Part shown: positions 8,275 through 16,479 of the stretch, piece after piece
How the letters are laid out: each line of letters opens with the position of its first letter
Numbering within the stretch: the first letter of the stretch is position 1
Assembly (NCBI RefSeq): GCF_000429785.1
Contig: NZ_AUCN01000009.1
Location: 434,001-498,000, forward strand
DNA: 64,000 nt
From: Chitinibacter tainanensis DSM 15459
GTDB lineage: Bacteria; Pseudomonadota; Gammaproteobacteria; Burkholderiales; Chitinibacteraceae
Reading direction: 5' to 3'
Made by a program: the position numbers and the translations under genes
The notes under the pieces: generated by a model
Seen by the model: only the letters and a program-made list of their open reading frames with translations
Databases searched by the model: none
Told to the model about the DNA's origin: nothing

Positions 8275-9495
8275 TTAAACCCCGAGCTCTTCAACCCATT
8301 GCAACGCTTGCACATGTGCACGATTAAGCATGTCTGGCGTAATTTGCAGCTGCTCGCATAGCCGCGGCACTTCGGCCATGGATGGGTCTTCACAGGCCTC
8401 GGCCAGTTCGAGGAATGGCCCGTAAATGCCGGTACGTGTGAGCAAGGCGTCGCTCACTGTTTCCGGCAAGATAAGGGTTTCGAGAATGTTTTCCATCGGC
8501 ATGTCTAGCAAGACATCCAGCAAAGAGAACATGCCCACGATAAAGAGATTATCTTTGTCCTGGCCATCAAGCAGGTGCGAGCCGAGAAGCTCAACCAAGC
8601 GCCCCCGAGTGACGGCAGTTTTAAGCAATGCAGGTGGTGAGCCAGTTTCTGCGCCGGCGGTCACCAATAAAAGCGTGAGCCAGCGGTACAGCTTCTGATA
8701 GCCCAATATGGTGACGGCATGACGGAAGGACTGAATTTCACACGACAAGCCAAAGCCCGCCGAATTAATATAACGCAGCAGCTTAAACGATAGCGCTACG
8801 TCGCGTTTTAGGGCGTTTTCAATATCGCGAATCTCTGCGTTGTTACGCAGCATATTCAGCAAATTCAGAATATTGGCGTAACCCGGATTGATTACCTTAG
8901 CCGACAGGGTCACCGGATGAGCGAAGTAGTAACCCTGGAAGCAATCCATACCGATATCGAGGCACTGTTTAAATTCTTCTTTGGTCTCTACTTTCTCGGC
9001 CACTTGCAGTAGAGGATATTTGCGCAACTCTTTCGAGAGGGTAGGCACCTGAGCCATCCCCAGTTGCTGAATGTCGAGTTTGATGTAGTTTGCAAACTCA
9101 ATCATTGGTGCTGTTTGTGGGGTCAGCACAAAATCATCAAGAGCGATGCCAAAACCCTGGTTACGCAGCTCCGCAATCCGGTTCAATAGTTCAGGCGAGG
9201 TCTGTGTGGTTTCAACAATTTCGAGGACAACGCGCTGTGGTTGCAGCAACTCCAGGAAATTGCTTTCCAGCATCGACTCCGCGACATTGATAAACGCAAT
9301 CTTATCGCCTACCAGCCAATCGGTACCCATATTGGAGATGGTATTTACCAATACATTTGTACCCGCCTGCATATCACTGGAAAAATCTGCCGTTTGGGCA
9401 TCCTGATTCAAACGAAATAGTAATTCGTAGCCAATAATCTGCTGCTGACGATTGAGGATCGGCTGGCGACCAATAAATGCATGTTCTTGCGTCAT
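8275..9495 (-). CDS. EAL-HDOD signalling protein (YuxH-like)
   Basis: 406 residues: a degenerate EAL-type domain at the N-terminus (FIGRQPILNRQQQIIGYELL at residues 7-26, where an active enzyme would have an E-A-L motif) and a C-terminal HDOD domain (about residues 205-380, starting NLLNMLRNNAEIRDIENALK). The EAL half lacks the usual catalytic acidic set, so c-di-GMP hydrolysis is unlikely; such proteins are thought to act as binding or scaffold proteins. It lies just downstream of cheA on the same strand, suggesting a motility-related role. Confidence 0.88.
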   Translation of the reverse strand: MTQEHAFIGRQPILNRQQQIIGYELLFRLNQDAQTADFSSDMQAGTNVLVNTISNMGTDWLVGDKIAFINVAESMLESNFLELLQPQRVVLEIVETTQTSPELLNRIAELRNQGFGIALDDFVLTPQTAPMIEFANYIKLDIQQLGMAQVPTLSKELRKYPLLQVAEKVETKEEFKQCLDIGMDCFQGYYFAHPVTLSAKVINPGYANILNLLNMLRNNAEIRDIENALKRDVALSFKLLRYINSAGFGLSCEIQSFRHAVTILGYQKLYRWLTLLLVTAGAETGSPPALLKTAVTRGRLVELLGSHLLDGQDKDNLFIVGMFSLLDVLLDMPMENILETLILPETVSDALLTRTGIYGPFLELAEACEDPSMAEVPRLCEQLQITPDMLNRAHVQALQWVEELGV

Positions 9496-9573
9496 GTTAA
9501 AGCCTGCTGGCTATGCCCCTGTGTTTATTAGGCTATGCTAATGTTTTTTTTGCTTGCAATCAACAAGCCTTGC

Positions 9574-11505
9574 TTAGACTAAATCCTGTGCAAAACGTGA
9601 TGTTTTGATTGCTGAGTGGTCAGCATGGGTCGATGCAAGTAGATCTTCCATATCCAGCACTAAGACAATCGAACCATCGCCGGATAAAGTGGCGCCAGCG
9701 ATACCTTTTGGACGGATATGTTGTAGTGGTTTAATCACCACGTCATCACGACCAATGAAGCTATCTACCGCCAAGATAAATGAGTGCTCTGCTGATTGCA
9801 TCAGTACGCCAAACTGAGGCACCTGAACTTCTTCCCAACCAATCAGGTTCGCTAGTGAACGTACAGAGAGGATCTCATCACGCACGACAATGGTGGCGCG
9901 CCCTGACACTTCCTGCACCTGTTCTTGGCGAATAGTGATGATCTCGCGCACCATGGCCAAAGGCACCGCGAATGGTTGATCGCATACTTTAACCACCAGC
10001 ACCGGCAAAATGGCCAAGGTTAATGGTAGGGAAATTGTAAAACGTGACCCATCACCAACGATGGACTGAATATCCACCCGACCGTTCAGTTTTTGGATAT
10101 TGGTTTTCACCACATCCATACCCACGCCGCGGCCAGATACACTGGAAATCTGATCTTTGGTAGAGAACCCGGGTAAGAAGATCAATTGCAGAGATTGTTT
10201 GTCATCAAGGCTGTTTGCCGTTTCGATATCAATTAGGCCTTTCTCAATGGCTTTGCGGCGAATAACATCCGGCCGCATCCCGCGACCATCATCGGTAATT
10301 TCAATCCGAATATGATCCCCAACCTGAGTCGCAGAGAGTTCAACCACAGCCTTGGCTGGTTTGCCGGCAGCTATCCGTTCTTCGGTCGTCTCGATACCGT
10401 GGTCAACCGCATTTCGTACCAAGTGCACCAGAGGATCATTCAGATCTTCCAGCATGGTTTTATCAAGCTCGGTTTCTTCACCTGAGATAATGAGCTCTAC
10501 ATCTTTGCCCATTTGCCGTGCCAAATCACGAGCAAGGCGAGGGTATTTTTGGAACAGGCGGCCGATTGGCTGCATGCGCGTTTTCATTACCGCGTTTTGC
10601 AAATCGCCAACCAGCAAATCGAGCTGGCCAATAGCCTCATCTAAGGCTTTTAGTGTACCGGTATCCATTTTTCCTGACATGATGTCAGAGCGTAGTGTGG
10701 TCAGGCGATTTTTGGTTAATCCAATTTCACCGGACAGATTCAGCACCTGGTCAAGGCGAACTGTATCAATCCGGATGGTTGTCTCTTGTGTTGAAAGCTG
10801 CTGTGATGCCGCATTGGATTGTGCCCGCTGCGCCGTCGTAGCAGGCACTGCTGCCGCAGGTTTCAAACTCAGCATTGGGTCTGCAACTTGGGCGACAGGT
10901 GTTGCTGGCTTAGTCTCAATTACTGTTGCGGTTGATTCGATCACTTGTGGTTCAGAACTGGCTGAAGTACTAGGGACTTGATCAAGCAGTACATCATACA
11001 ATTGCTGCCAATTATGCTCTTCACCATTCGGTTGTGGGCTGCTGGCCTGCGAAGCGGGTGTCGCTACTGAGGGTGCTGGGGTTGCCGCCGCTGCTGATGT
11101 GGCATGTAACTCTTTGCCCTCAAGCACATTATCCAATCTTTCTAGCAGGGATGGGTCTACCGGGGCTGGGAGACGTGACTGCGCCATTGCACCAAACATG
11201 TCACGTACTGCACCAGTAGCCATCAGGATTTCATCCATGATTTCTGGTGTTAGCTGCAATTCACCGTTACGGAGTTTGTCGAACAGGTTTTCCGTACGAT
11301 GGCAAAGACTGACCATCGCATCGACATTCAAAAAGCCTGCGCCACCTTTGATGGTGTGAAAGCCTCGGAAAATATCATTCAAAAGTGCTCGATCATCCGG
11401 ACGTTTTTCCAGTTCAACAAGCTTATTATCCACTTCGGACAGGAGTTCTGACGACTCAGTCAGAAAATCCTGTAGCAGGTCTTCCATGCCGGCAAAATCA
11501 CTCAT
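9574..11505 (-). CDS. cheA: CheA chemotaxis histidine kinase
   Basis: Central kinase of chemotaxis, phosphorylating CheY (and the receiver parts of CheV). 643 residues in normal order: HPt domain (phospho-acceptor His50 in HTIKGGAGF), a Pro/Ala-rich linker (about 130-240), dimerisation domain (about 245-305), HATPase domain with HLVRNAVDHGIE and GRGVGMDVV, then a CheW-like regulatory domain. AGGAG lies seven bases before the ATG. It follows cheZ with 25 bases between, last of the cheV-cheV-cheY-cheZ-cheA run. Confidence 0.97.
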   Translation of the reverse strand: MSDFAGMEDLLQDFLTESSELLSEVDNKLVELEKRPDDRALLNDIFRGFHTIKGGAGFLNVDAMVSLCHRTENLFDKLRNGELQLTPEIMDEILMATGAVRDMFGAMAQSRLPAPVDPSLLERLDNVLEGKELHATSAAAATPAPSVATPASQASSPQPNGEEHNWQQLYDVLLDQVPSTSASSEPQVIESTATVIETKPATPVAQVADPMLSLKPAAAVPATTAQRAQSNAASQQLSTQETTIRIDTVRLDQVLNLSGEIGLTKNRLTTLRSDIMSGKMDTGTLKALDEAIGQLDLLVGDLQNAVMKTRMQPIGRLFQKYPRLARDLARQMGKDVELIISGEETELDKTMLEDLNDPLVHLVRNAVDHGIETTEERIAAGKPAKAVVELSATQVGDHIRIEITDDGRGMRPDVIRRKAIEKGLIDIETANSLDDKQSLQLIFLPGFSTKDQISSVSGRGVGMDVVKTNIQKLNGRVDIQSIVGDGSRFTISLPLTLAILPVLVVKVCDQPFAVPLAMVREIITIRQEQVQEVSGRATIVVRDEILSVRSLANLIGWEEVQVPQFGVLMQSAEHSFILAVDSFIGRDDVVIKPLQHIRPKGIAGATLSGDGSIVLVLDMEDLLASTHADHSAIKTSRFAQDLV

Positions 11506-11530
11506 GATATTCTCCTTCTATATGCTTCAA

Positions 11531-12304
11531 TTAGAAGCCGAGGCTTTCCAGCAGGTCATCGACCTGTTCTTGGTTGGTAACGACGTCGGTTCGCCCTTCA
11601 GATTTCACAACCGGGCCGTTGAGTAGGCTGCTCGATTCATCGGGTTTGCCTGCATTAGGGCTGAACATTAAAAGGAAGTCCAGCAGCTGTGACTCCATAT
11701 CTTTGGCCATGACCAGAACTTTCTTAATCACCTGGCCGGTCAGATCCTGAAAGTCTTGGGCCATCATAATTTCCAGCATCTGATTGCTGACTTGCTCTGA
11801 TTTTTGTGTGGTGTCTTTGAGGTGCTGGTGAGTTTTTTCAACCAAGGCCTTAAATTCATCAACTGAGAGTTGCTTAGCAAAAAAACGATCCCACTCTTGG
11901 CTCAATTGTTGCGACTGCTCAAGAATGGCATCTTGCAGCGGTTTGGCCACATCCAATGCGTTGAGTGTTTTTTCTGCAGCTTGTTCAGTCATTGTGGCGA
12001 CATAAGACAAGCGGTCACGTGCATCCGGAATCGAACTCGCCGCAGTTTCTAGGGATTTATCGAGGCCGAGTTCGCGCAATGTGTCGTGCAGTTTGCGCGT
12101 TAGGTGACCAATATGCGAAAACATAGATTTCGCAGGCTCAACCATTTCTGCATTGTTTGATGCAGTTTGCTGCTGTTCTTCAGCTACTGCGATTGTGACT
12201 GGAGCGTTTACAGGTGCTGCCTCGGTGTGATTGGCTGAGACAATGCTGTCAAATAACGCTTCAAGGTCAGCGGAATCTCCGCCTTGGATTGCTGGATCAC
12301 TCAC
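11531..12304 (-). CDS. cheZ: CheZ CheY-P phosphatase
   Basis: Removes phosphate from CheY-P. 257 residues, mostly long helices, with the catalytic region IMMAQDFQDLTGQVIKKVL (residue Gln in DFQDLTGQ is the conserved water-positioning residue) and a C-terminal CheY-binding peptide ending QVDDLLESLGF. The start is GTG at 12304 with AGGAGA six bases upstream. It sits between cheY and cheA, the usual arrangement in polar-flagellated proteobacteria. Confidence 0.95.
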   Translation of the reverse strand: MSDPAIQGGDSADLEALFDSIVSANHTEAAPVNAPVTIAVAEEQQQTASNNAEMVEPAKSMFSHIGHLTRKLHDTLRELGLDKSLETAASSIPDARDRLSYVATMTEQAAEKTLNALDVAKPLQDAILEQSQQLSQEWDRFFAKQLSVDEFKALVEKTHQHLKDTTQKSEQVSNQMLEIMMAQDFQDLTGQVIKKVLVMAKDMESQLLDFLLMFSPNAGKPDESSSLLNGPVVKSEGRTDVVTNQEQVDDLLESLGF

Positions 12305-12339
12305 AGTGTTCTCCTGCGATTTGTTTTGTCTGATGGATG

Positions 12340-12729
12340 TTATTTGCCCATATTGGCAAAGATTTTCTTGAGCTTCTCATCCAGCGTGGCTGCTGTGAAT
12401 GGCTTAACAACATAACCACTCGCTCCCGCTGTTGCGGCTTCAATGATGTTCTCTTTCTTTGCCTCTGCGGTAACCATTAAAACTGGCAGATGCTTGAGCT
12501 GTGCATCTGCACGAATTGCTTTGAGCAATTCAATCCCAGTCATATTGGGCATATTCCAATCAGTTACGACAAATTCAAATTGGCCATTTTTCAGTTTGTG
12601 TAACGCAACTTGACCATCCTCAGCTTCATCCACATTGGTGAAACCAAGTTCTTTCAAGAGATTGCGCACAATGCGACGCATGGTGGAAAAATCATCCACC
12701 ACGAGAAAACGCATGTTCTGATCTGCCAT
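12340..12729 (-). CDS. cheY: CheY chemotaxis response regulator
   Basis: 129-residue single receiver domain that binds the flagellar switch when phosphorylated. Phospho-acceptor Asp57 ([10 protein letters not shown]), acidic pair in [10 protein letters not shown] (12-13), Thr in MVTAEAK and Lys in [10 protein letters not shown] are all in place. TGGAGTAAG precedes the ATG. Placed between the second cheV and cheZ. Confidence 0.97.
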   Translation of the reverse strand: MADQNMRFLVVDDFSTMRRIVRNLLKELGFTNVDEAEDGQVALHKLKNGQFEFVVTDWNMPNMTGIELLKAIRADAQLKHLPVLMVTAEAKKENIIEAATAGASGYVVKPFTAATLDEKLKKIFANMGK

Positions 12730-12786
12730 AACTTACTCCATTCTGCGTTGTAGGCGCATTCAAAAAACTGAGAGGTGAATTTCTAT

Positions 12787-13728
12787 TTAGCTGGCAAGCA
12801 ATGGGACCAAAGTGTCTGCCAGAATAATCGGGTCAAATTTTGCCACATAGGCATCAACGCCTACACTGGCACCCATTGCCCTATTGGCATTGGATGAAAG
12901 TGATGAGTGCATTACTACTGGAATGCCTTGGAAACGGTGATCTGATTTAATATGTTTTGTTAGTACATAGCCATCCATTTCGGGCATTTCTGCATCGACA
13001 AGGATTAATTTCAGCTTGTCTTTTAGATACTCACCATCGTGAACAGCACGATTAGCTAAATTCTGCAGCTTGTCCCATGCCTCTTTGCCGTTATTAGCCT
13101 GGTGATATTTAACGCCAATCTTATCCAAGACACTAACAATTTCTTTGCGAGCCACCAGTGAGTCATCAACAAAGAACATGAAAGTATCCGAGCTGATATG
13201 CGATTTAGGCAGATCGGGAACAATCGGTTCACCGATTACCGTTGCGAGAATCTGCTCTACGTCCAAAATTGATACCAGCTTGCCATCTGGAAGCTCAGTA
13301 ATAGCTGTAATCATTGCCTGATTGCCCGCAAGCATGCTTTCAGGGGCTCGAACCTTATCCCAGTCGACCCGAATAATGCGATCGACATCATGAACCAAGA
13401 AGGCCTGGGTGTGTTTTGAGAACTCAGTCACGATCATAGTGCTAGTGGTATCGCCGACTGGTTTCTCTTGGGTGGCAACAAACCGCGACAGCGCAATGAC
13501 TGGAATGATATTTCCGCGCAGAGAAAGAACGCCTTCAACCCCATGGGGCATATTGGGTGTTTTGGTGATTTTGGGGGTTTGTGATACTTCACGTACTTTG
13601 AATACATTGATGCCGAATATTTCACGCGTACCCAAAGTAAACAGGAGGATCTCCATTTTGTTGGAGCCTGCTAATTTTGTACGTGCGTCAACTGTTTCAA
13701 GCAGATTGGTTTGTTCTGATTTGCTCAT
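12787..13728 (-). CDS. cheV: CheV coupling protein (CheW-receiver fusion), second copy in the operon
   Basis: 313 residues: CheW-like domain (about 20-165) followed by a receiver domain (about 180-310) with phospho-acceptor Asp in LILVDAEMPEMDGY. It couples receptors to CheA and tunes the signal by receiver phosphorylation. It is a close paralogue of the next gene upstream, sharing the start pattern NLLETVDARTKLAGSNKMEI and the layout throughout. No free cheW is seen near, so the two CheV proteins may carry the coupling role here together with a CheW encoded elsewhere. Confidence 0.93.
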   Translation of the reverse strand: MSKSEQTNLLETVDARTKLAGSNKMEILLFTLGTREIFGINVFKVREVSQTPKITKTPNMPHGVEGVLSLRGNIIPVIALSRFVATQEKPVGDTTSTMIVTEFSKHTQAFLVHDVDRIIRVDWDKVRAPESMLAGNQAMITAITELPDGKLVSILDVEQILATVIGEPIVPDLPKSHISSDTFMFFVDDSLVARKEIVSVLDKIGVKYHQANNGKEAWDKLQNLANRAVHDGEYLKDKLKLILVDAEMPEMDGYVLTKHIKSDHRFQGIPVVMHSSLSSNANRAMGASVGVDAYVAKFDPIILADTLVPLLAS

Positions 13729-13749
13729 AGCTTGCTCCAGTTATTCGGC

Positions 13750-14709
13750 TTAATTATCTACATCACGCAACAGGAAGTTGGCGATGCTTTGGGACAGTTT
13801 ATGTGGTTCAAATTTGGCGACATAACCATCGACACCCACTGACTGCCCCAGTTTTTGATTCGAAAGGCCCGATAGTGACGAGTGCATTAGCACTGGAATA
13901 CCTGCAAAACGTGGGTCGCTCTTAATCTGTTTGGTTAACATATAACCATCCATTTCAGGCATTTCAACGTCAGTGAGTACGAGGTGGATCAGATCCTTCA
14001 CTGCAACACCCTGAATTTCTGCCGCTTGGGCAATCCGGAGCAACTCTTCCCAAGCCCTCTTGCCGTTGATGGCATGGGCGTGGTGAATGTTCATGGCATC
14101 TAGTGTTTGCTCAATCTGGCTGCGAGCAACCAGTGAGTCATCGGCGAAGAAGACCGTTTTATTCACGATTTTTTGGTTCTGGATAACGGTAGTGGTATCG
14201 ACGCGGTTGCTGTTTTGAGTGGTTTCAGCTAGCACCTTTTCCACATCCAACATCATCACGAGCTTGCCGCTTTCCAATTCGGTTACTGCTGTAACCAGCC
14301 CGCCCATTTGAACGGTAAGCATGTCAGGGGGTACACGCATCACGGACCAGTCAAGCCGCAGAATAGTGTCCACAGCTTCAACCAAAAAACCCTGCGTGTG
14401 GCCGTTGTATTCAGACACAATCATAATATCTGGGCGGCTTTCAGTTTGGATGCCGGCGTAACGGGCCAGGTCAATCACGGGCACGAGCGCGCCGCGTAGG
14501 CTCACCATGCCCTCAACCGAAGATGGCATATCAGGGGCCTGAGTGATATCAGGCGTACGCATCACCTCGCGTACTTTGAACACATTGATCCCGAAGGTTT
14601 CACGCCGGCCTGATCGCTGATCTAAGCCCAGTGTGAACAGCAGAATCTCCAGTTTGTTTGTGCCGGCAAGCTTGGTTCTGGCATCAATATTTTTGAGAAG
14701 GTCTGACAC
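13750..14709 (-). CDS. cheV: CheV coupling protein (CheW-receiver fusion), first copy in the operon
   Basis: 319 residues, CheW-like domain then receiver domain with Asp in LVLTDVEMPEMDGY. It begins with GTG at 14709 preceded by TGGAG. Compared with its neighbour it has a short insert (LDQRSGRR) near residue 30. It is the first gene of the minus-strand chemotaxis run and lies behind a sigma-28-like promoter. Tandem duplication followed by divergence is the simplest explanation for the pair. Confidence 0.93.
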   Translation of the reverse strand: MSDLLKNIDARTKLAGTNKLEILLFTLGLDQRSGRRETFGINVFKVREVMRTPDITQAPDMPSSVEGMVSLRGALVPVIDLARYAGIQTESRPDIMIVSEYNGHTQGFLVEAVDTILRLDWSVMRVPPDMLTVQMGGLVTAVTELESGKLVMMLDVEKVLAETTQNSNRVDTTTVIQNQKIVNKTVFFADDSLVARSQIEQTLDAMNIHHAHAINGKRAWEELLRIAQAAEIQGVAVKDLIHLVLTDVEMPEMDGYMLTKQIKSDPRFAGIPVLMHSSLSGLSNQKLGQSVGVDGYVAKFEPHKLSQSIANFLLRDVDN

Positions 14710-14749
14710 GACAAGGCTCCATAATTCGCAAGTTGAATTTAGCTAGCAG

Positions 14750-14776
14750 GTATCGGCGCATGGGCAAAAAAATGAA
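14750..14776 (-). promoter_or_regulatory. Sigma-28 (FliA)-like promoter of the cheV-cheA run
   Basis: On the minus strand TTCA (14776-14773), 15 bases, then GCCGATAC (14757-14750), compared with the sigma-28 consensus TAAA-N15-GCCGATAA. The -10 box matches 7 of 8 and the spacing is exact; the -35 is weaker. It lies 41 bases upstream of the first cheV start codon. Confidence 0.6.
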
Positions 14777-14897
14777 GGGTAACTGATTAAATTCACCCCT
14801 TTTGCACGATGCTGAATTTGATCAACTCAGTAAGCATGGCCGTCGCAATTAAGCCATTTATAATGCAAAAATCCCAAAGCAACAAGGAAGGTTTCTG

Positions 14898-16082
14898 GTG
14901 GAGCAAAGCCTACAGACAATGAATCCCAAGGAGCTGGAAGAAGCTTTCACGCTTTTTACTGAGGCTTCTCGTCAATTATCAAATGCTTATGCTGAACTCC
15001 AGCATGATGTTGCTTCATTGACTGAGCAGTTAGCTGTTGCGAATGGGCATCTAAAAAAACAATATGAAGAAAAGGCAGTGTTGTCACGAAGGCTCAGTTT
15101 GCTGCTAGAGAAGCTTCCGGCAGGTGTGTTGGAAGTGAATGCAGCTGGTGAAATTGTAAGTTGCAATCAGCGTGGATTCGAGCTGTTGGGCGCAGTGGCG
15201 CTTGGGAGTAAATGGCAAAACGTACTGAGTGATCGCTTGAAATTGGTTGAGTCCGATGTTTGGCAATTTGGTGAGGTCGGTGAGTCGGGCTATGTGCGAA
15301 TCGAGCAGGTGCAGGTGCCAGAGGAAGGCGTTGAGTTGGTGCTGTTGCATGATGTCACCACCACTATTCAGATGCGGGTCGAGCTTGAGCGTCAGGGTCG
15401 TTTAGCCGCCATGGGGCAAATGGCGGCAGGCCTTGCGCATCAACTAAGAACGCCATTGGCTGCGGCATTGCTCTATACCGGCCATTTGCAACGCCCAGAA
15501 CTGCGAGACGAAGATCGCTTAAAATTTGCAGCCAAAACCAATGAACGGCTGGGTCGTCTTGAGGTGTTAGTGCAAAACATGCTGCAATTTGTTAGGGGCA
15601 CGCCGCAGCAAATTAGTACAGTCAATTTGGTAGATGTGATTCATGAGGCGGTGTCGGAAGTTCGGTCGATTTATGAGCCGAAGGGCGTCCGTTTGACTAC
15701 AGATGTGCCGCAATTATTTGCAATGGTTGCGGCGAATCATAAAGAGCTAAGCGGTGCAATCATGAATCTTTTGGAAAATGCCTGCCAGGCGTCTGTAGTG
15801 GATGGCGAGGTGCTTTGTCGCTTGATAGGCTCTGATGCTAGCTGGCAGTTGGAAGTGGTTGATTATGGGGAAGGGATCGCGGCTGACGTTTTACCACGCT
15901 TGTTTGAGCCCTTTTTCACGACTAAGAAAGGTGGTACGGGTTTGGGCTTGGCGATTGTAAGAAATATGGTTAAGGCATATGGTGGGGAAGTGACTGTTAC
16001 CTCAGCCCCGAAAATGGGGAGTAACTTCAAGATTTGCTTGCCTCGATTGCCTGACGGCACTAATGTGTTAGAACAAGACTGA
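14898..16082 (+). CDS. FlrB/FleS-like sensor histidine kinase
   Basis: 394-residue soluble kinase without membrane segments: N-terminal coiled coil (about 10-70), a PAS-like domain (about 70-160), HisKA with phospho-acceptor His181 (GLAHQLRTPLAAA), and HATPase with GTGLGLAIVRNMVKAYGG. This matches the flagellar kinase FlrB/FleS/AtoS group, normally next to an NtrC-type FlrC; no such regulator follows here. Start is GTG behind AAGGAAGG. It is divergent from cheV and followed by a STAS and a REC-PP2C gene, so it may feed that switch instead; this is inference. Confidence 0.85.
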   Translation: MEQSLQTMNPKELEEAFTLFTEASRQLSNAYAELQHDVASLTEQLAVANGHLKKQYEEKAVLSRRLSLLLEKLPAGVLEVNAAGEIVSCNQRGFELLGAVALGSKWQNVLSDRLKLVESDVWQFGEVGESGYVRIEQVQVPEEGVELVLLHDVTTTIQMRVELERQGRLAAMGQMAAGLAHQLRTPLAAALLYTGHLQRPELRDEDRLKFAAKTNERLGRLEVLVQNMLQFVRGTPQQISTVNLVDVIHEAVSEVRSIYEPKGVRLTTDVPQLFAMVAANHKELSGAIMNLLENACQASVVDGEVLCRLIGSDASWQLEVVDYGEGIAADVLPRLFEPFFTTKKGGTGLGLAIVRNMVKAYGGEVTVTSAPKMGSNFKICLPRLPDGTNVLEQD

Positions 16083-16155
16083 TTAGGCATGACTGCGGAA
16101 TAGTAATTCTGTAGCCTGATTTGATGAATGAAATCTGCTAAAGGTTGGTGTAAGA

Positions 16156-16461
16156 ATGACTCCTACGGTTCAAATTGAAGGCAATGTCGGTCGTGTGATC
16201 TTGTCTGGTCAATTCGACTTCAGTGCGCATCGTGAATTTAGACAGGTCTGTGAATCCATCATCGCCAATCCAGACATCAAAGAAGTCCTCGTGGATTTTC
16301 AAAACGTCAACTATCTGGATAGTTCAGCGCTAGGGATGCTCTTGCTGTTGAAAGAGAAAATTGCTGCTGCGAGCAAAACGCTGGCCTTGGTTAACTGCCG
16401 CGATACCGTCAAGCAAGTTCTCGAAATCGCATGTTTTGGTAAAATCTTTACCATCCGCTAA
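16156..16461 (+). CDS. STAS-domain anti-sigma factor antagonist (HsbA/CrsA-like)
   Basis: 101-residue single STAS domain. The phosphorylatable site is in NYLDSSALGMLLLLKE (Ser56/Ser57), and GQFDFSAHREF and LVNCRDTVKQVL strongly resemble HsbA of Pseudomonas. HsbA-type proteins switch between binding the anti-sigma factor FlgM and other partners, linking phosphorylation to flagellar gene expression. The REC-PP2C-HATPase gene 18 bases downstream is the expected dual kinase/phosphatase for it. Confidence 0.88.
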   Translation: MTPTVQIEGNVGRVILSGQFDFSAHREFRQVCESIIANPDIKEVLVDFQNVNYLDSSALGMLLLLKEKIAAASKTLALVNCRDTVKQVLEIACFGKIFTIR

Positions 16462-16479
16462 AGACTGCGGACCAAGCAG

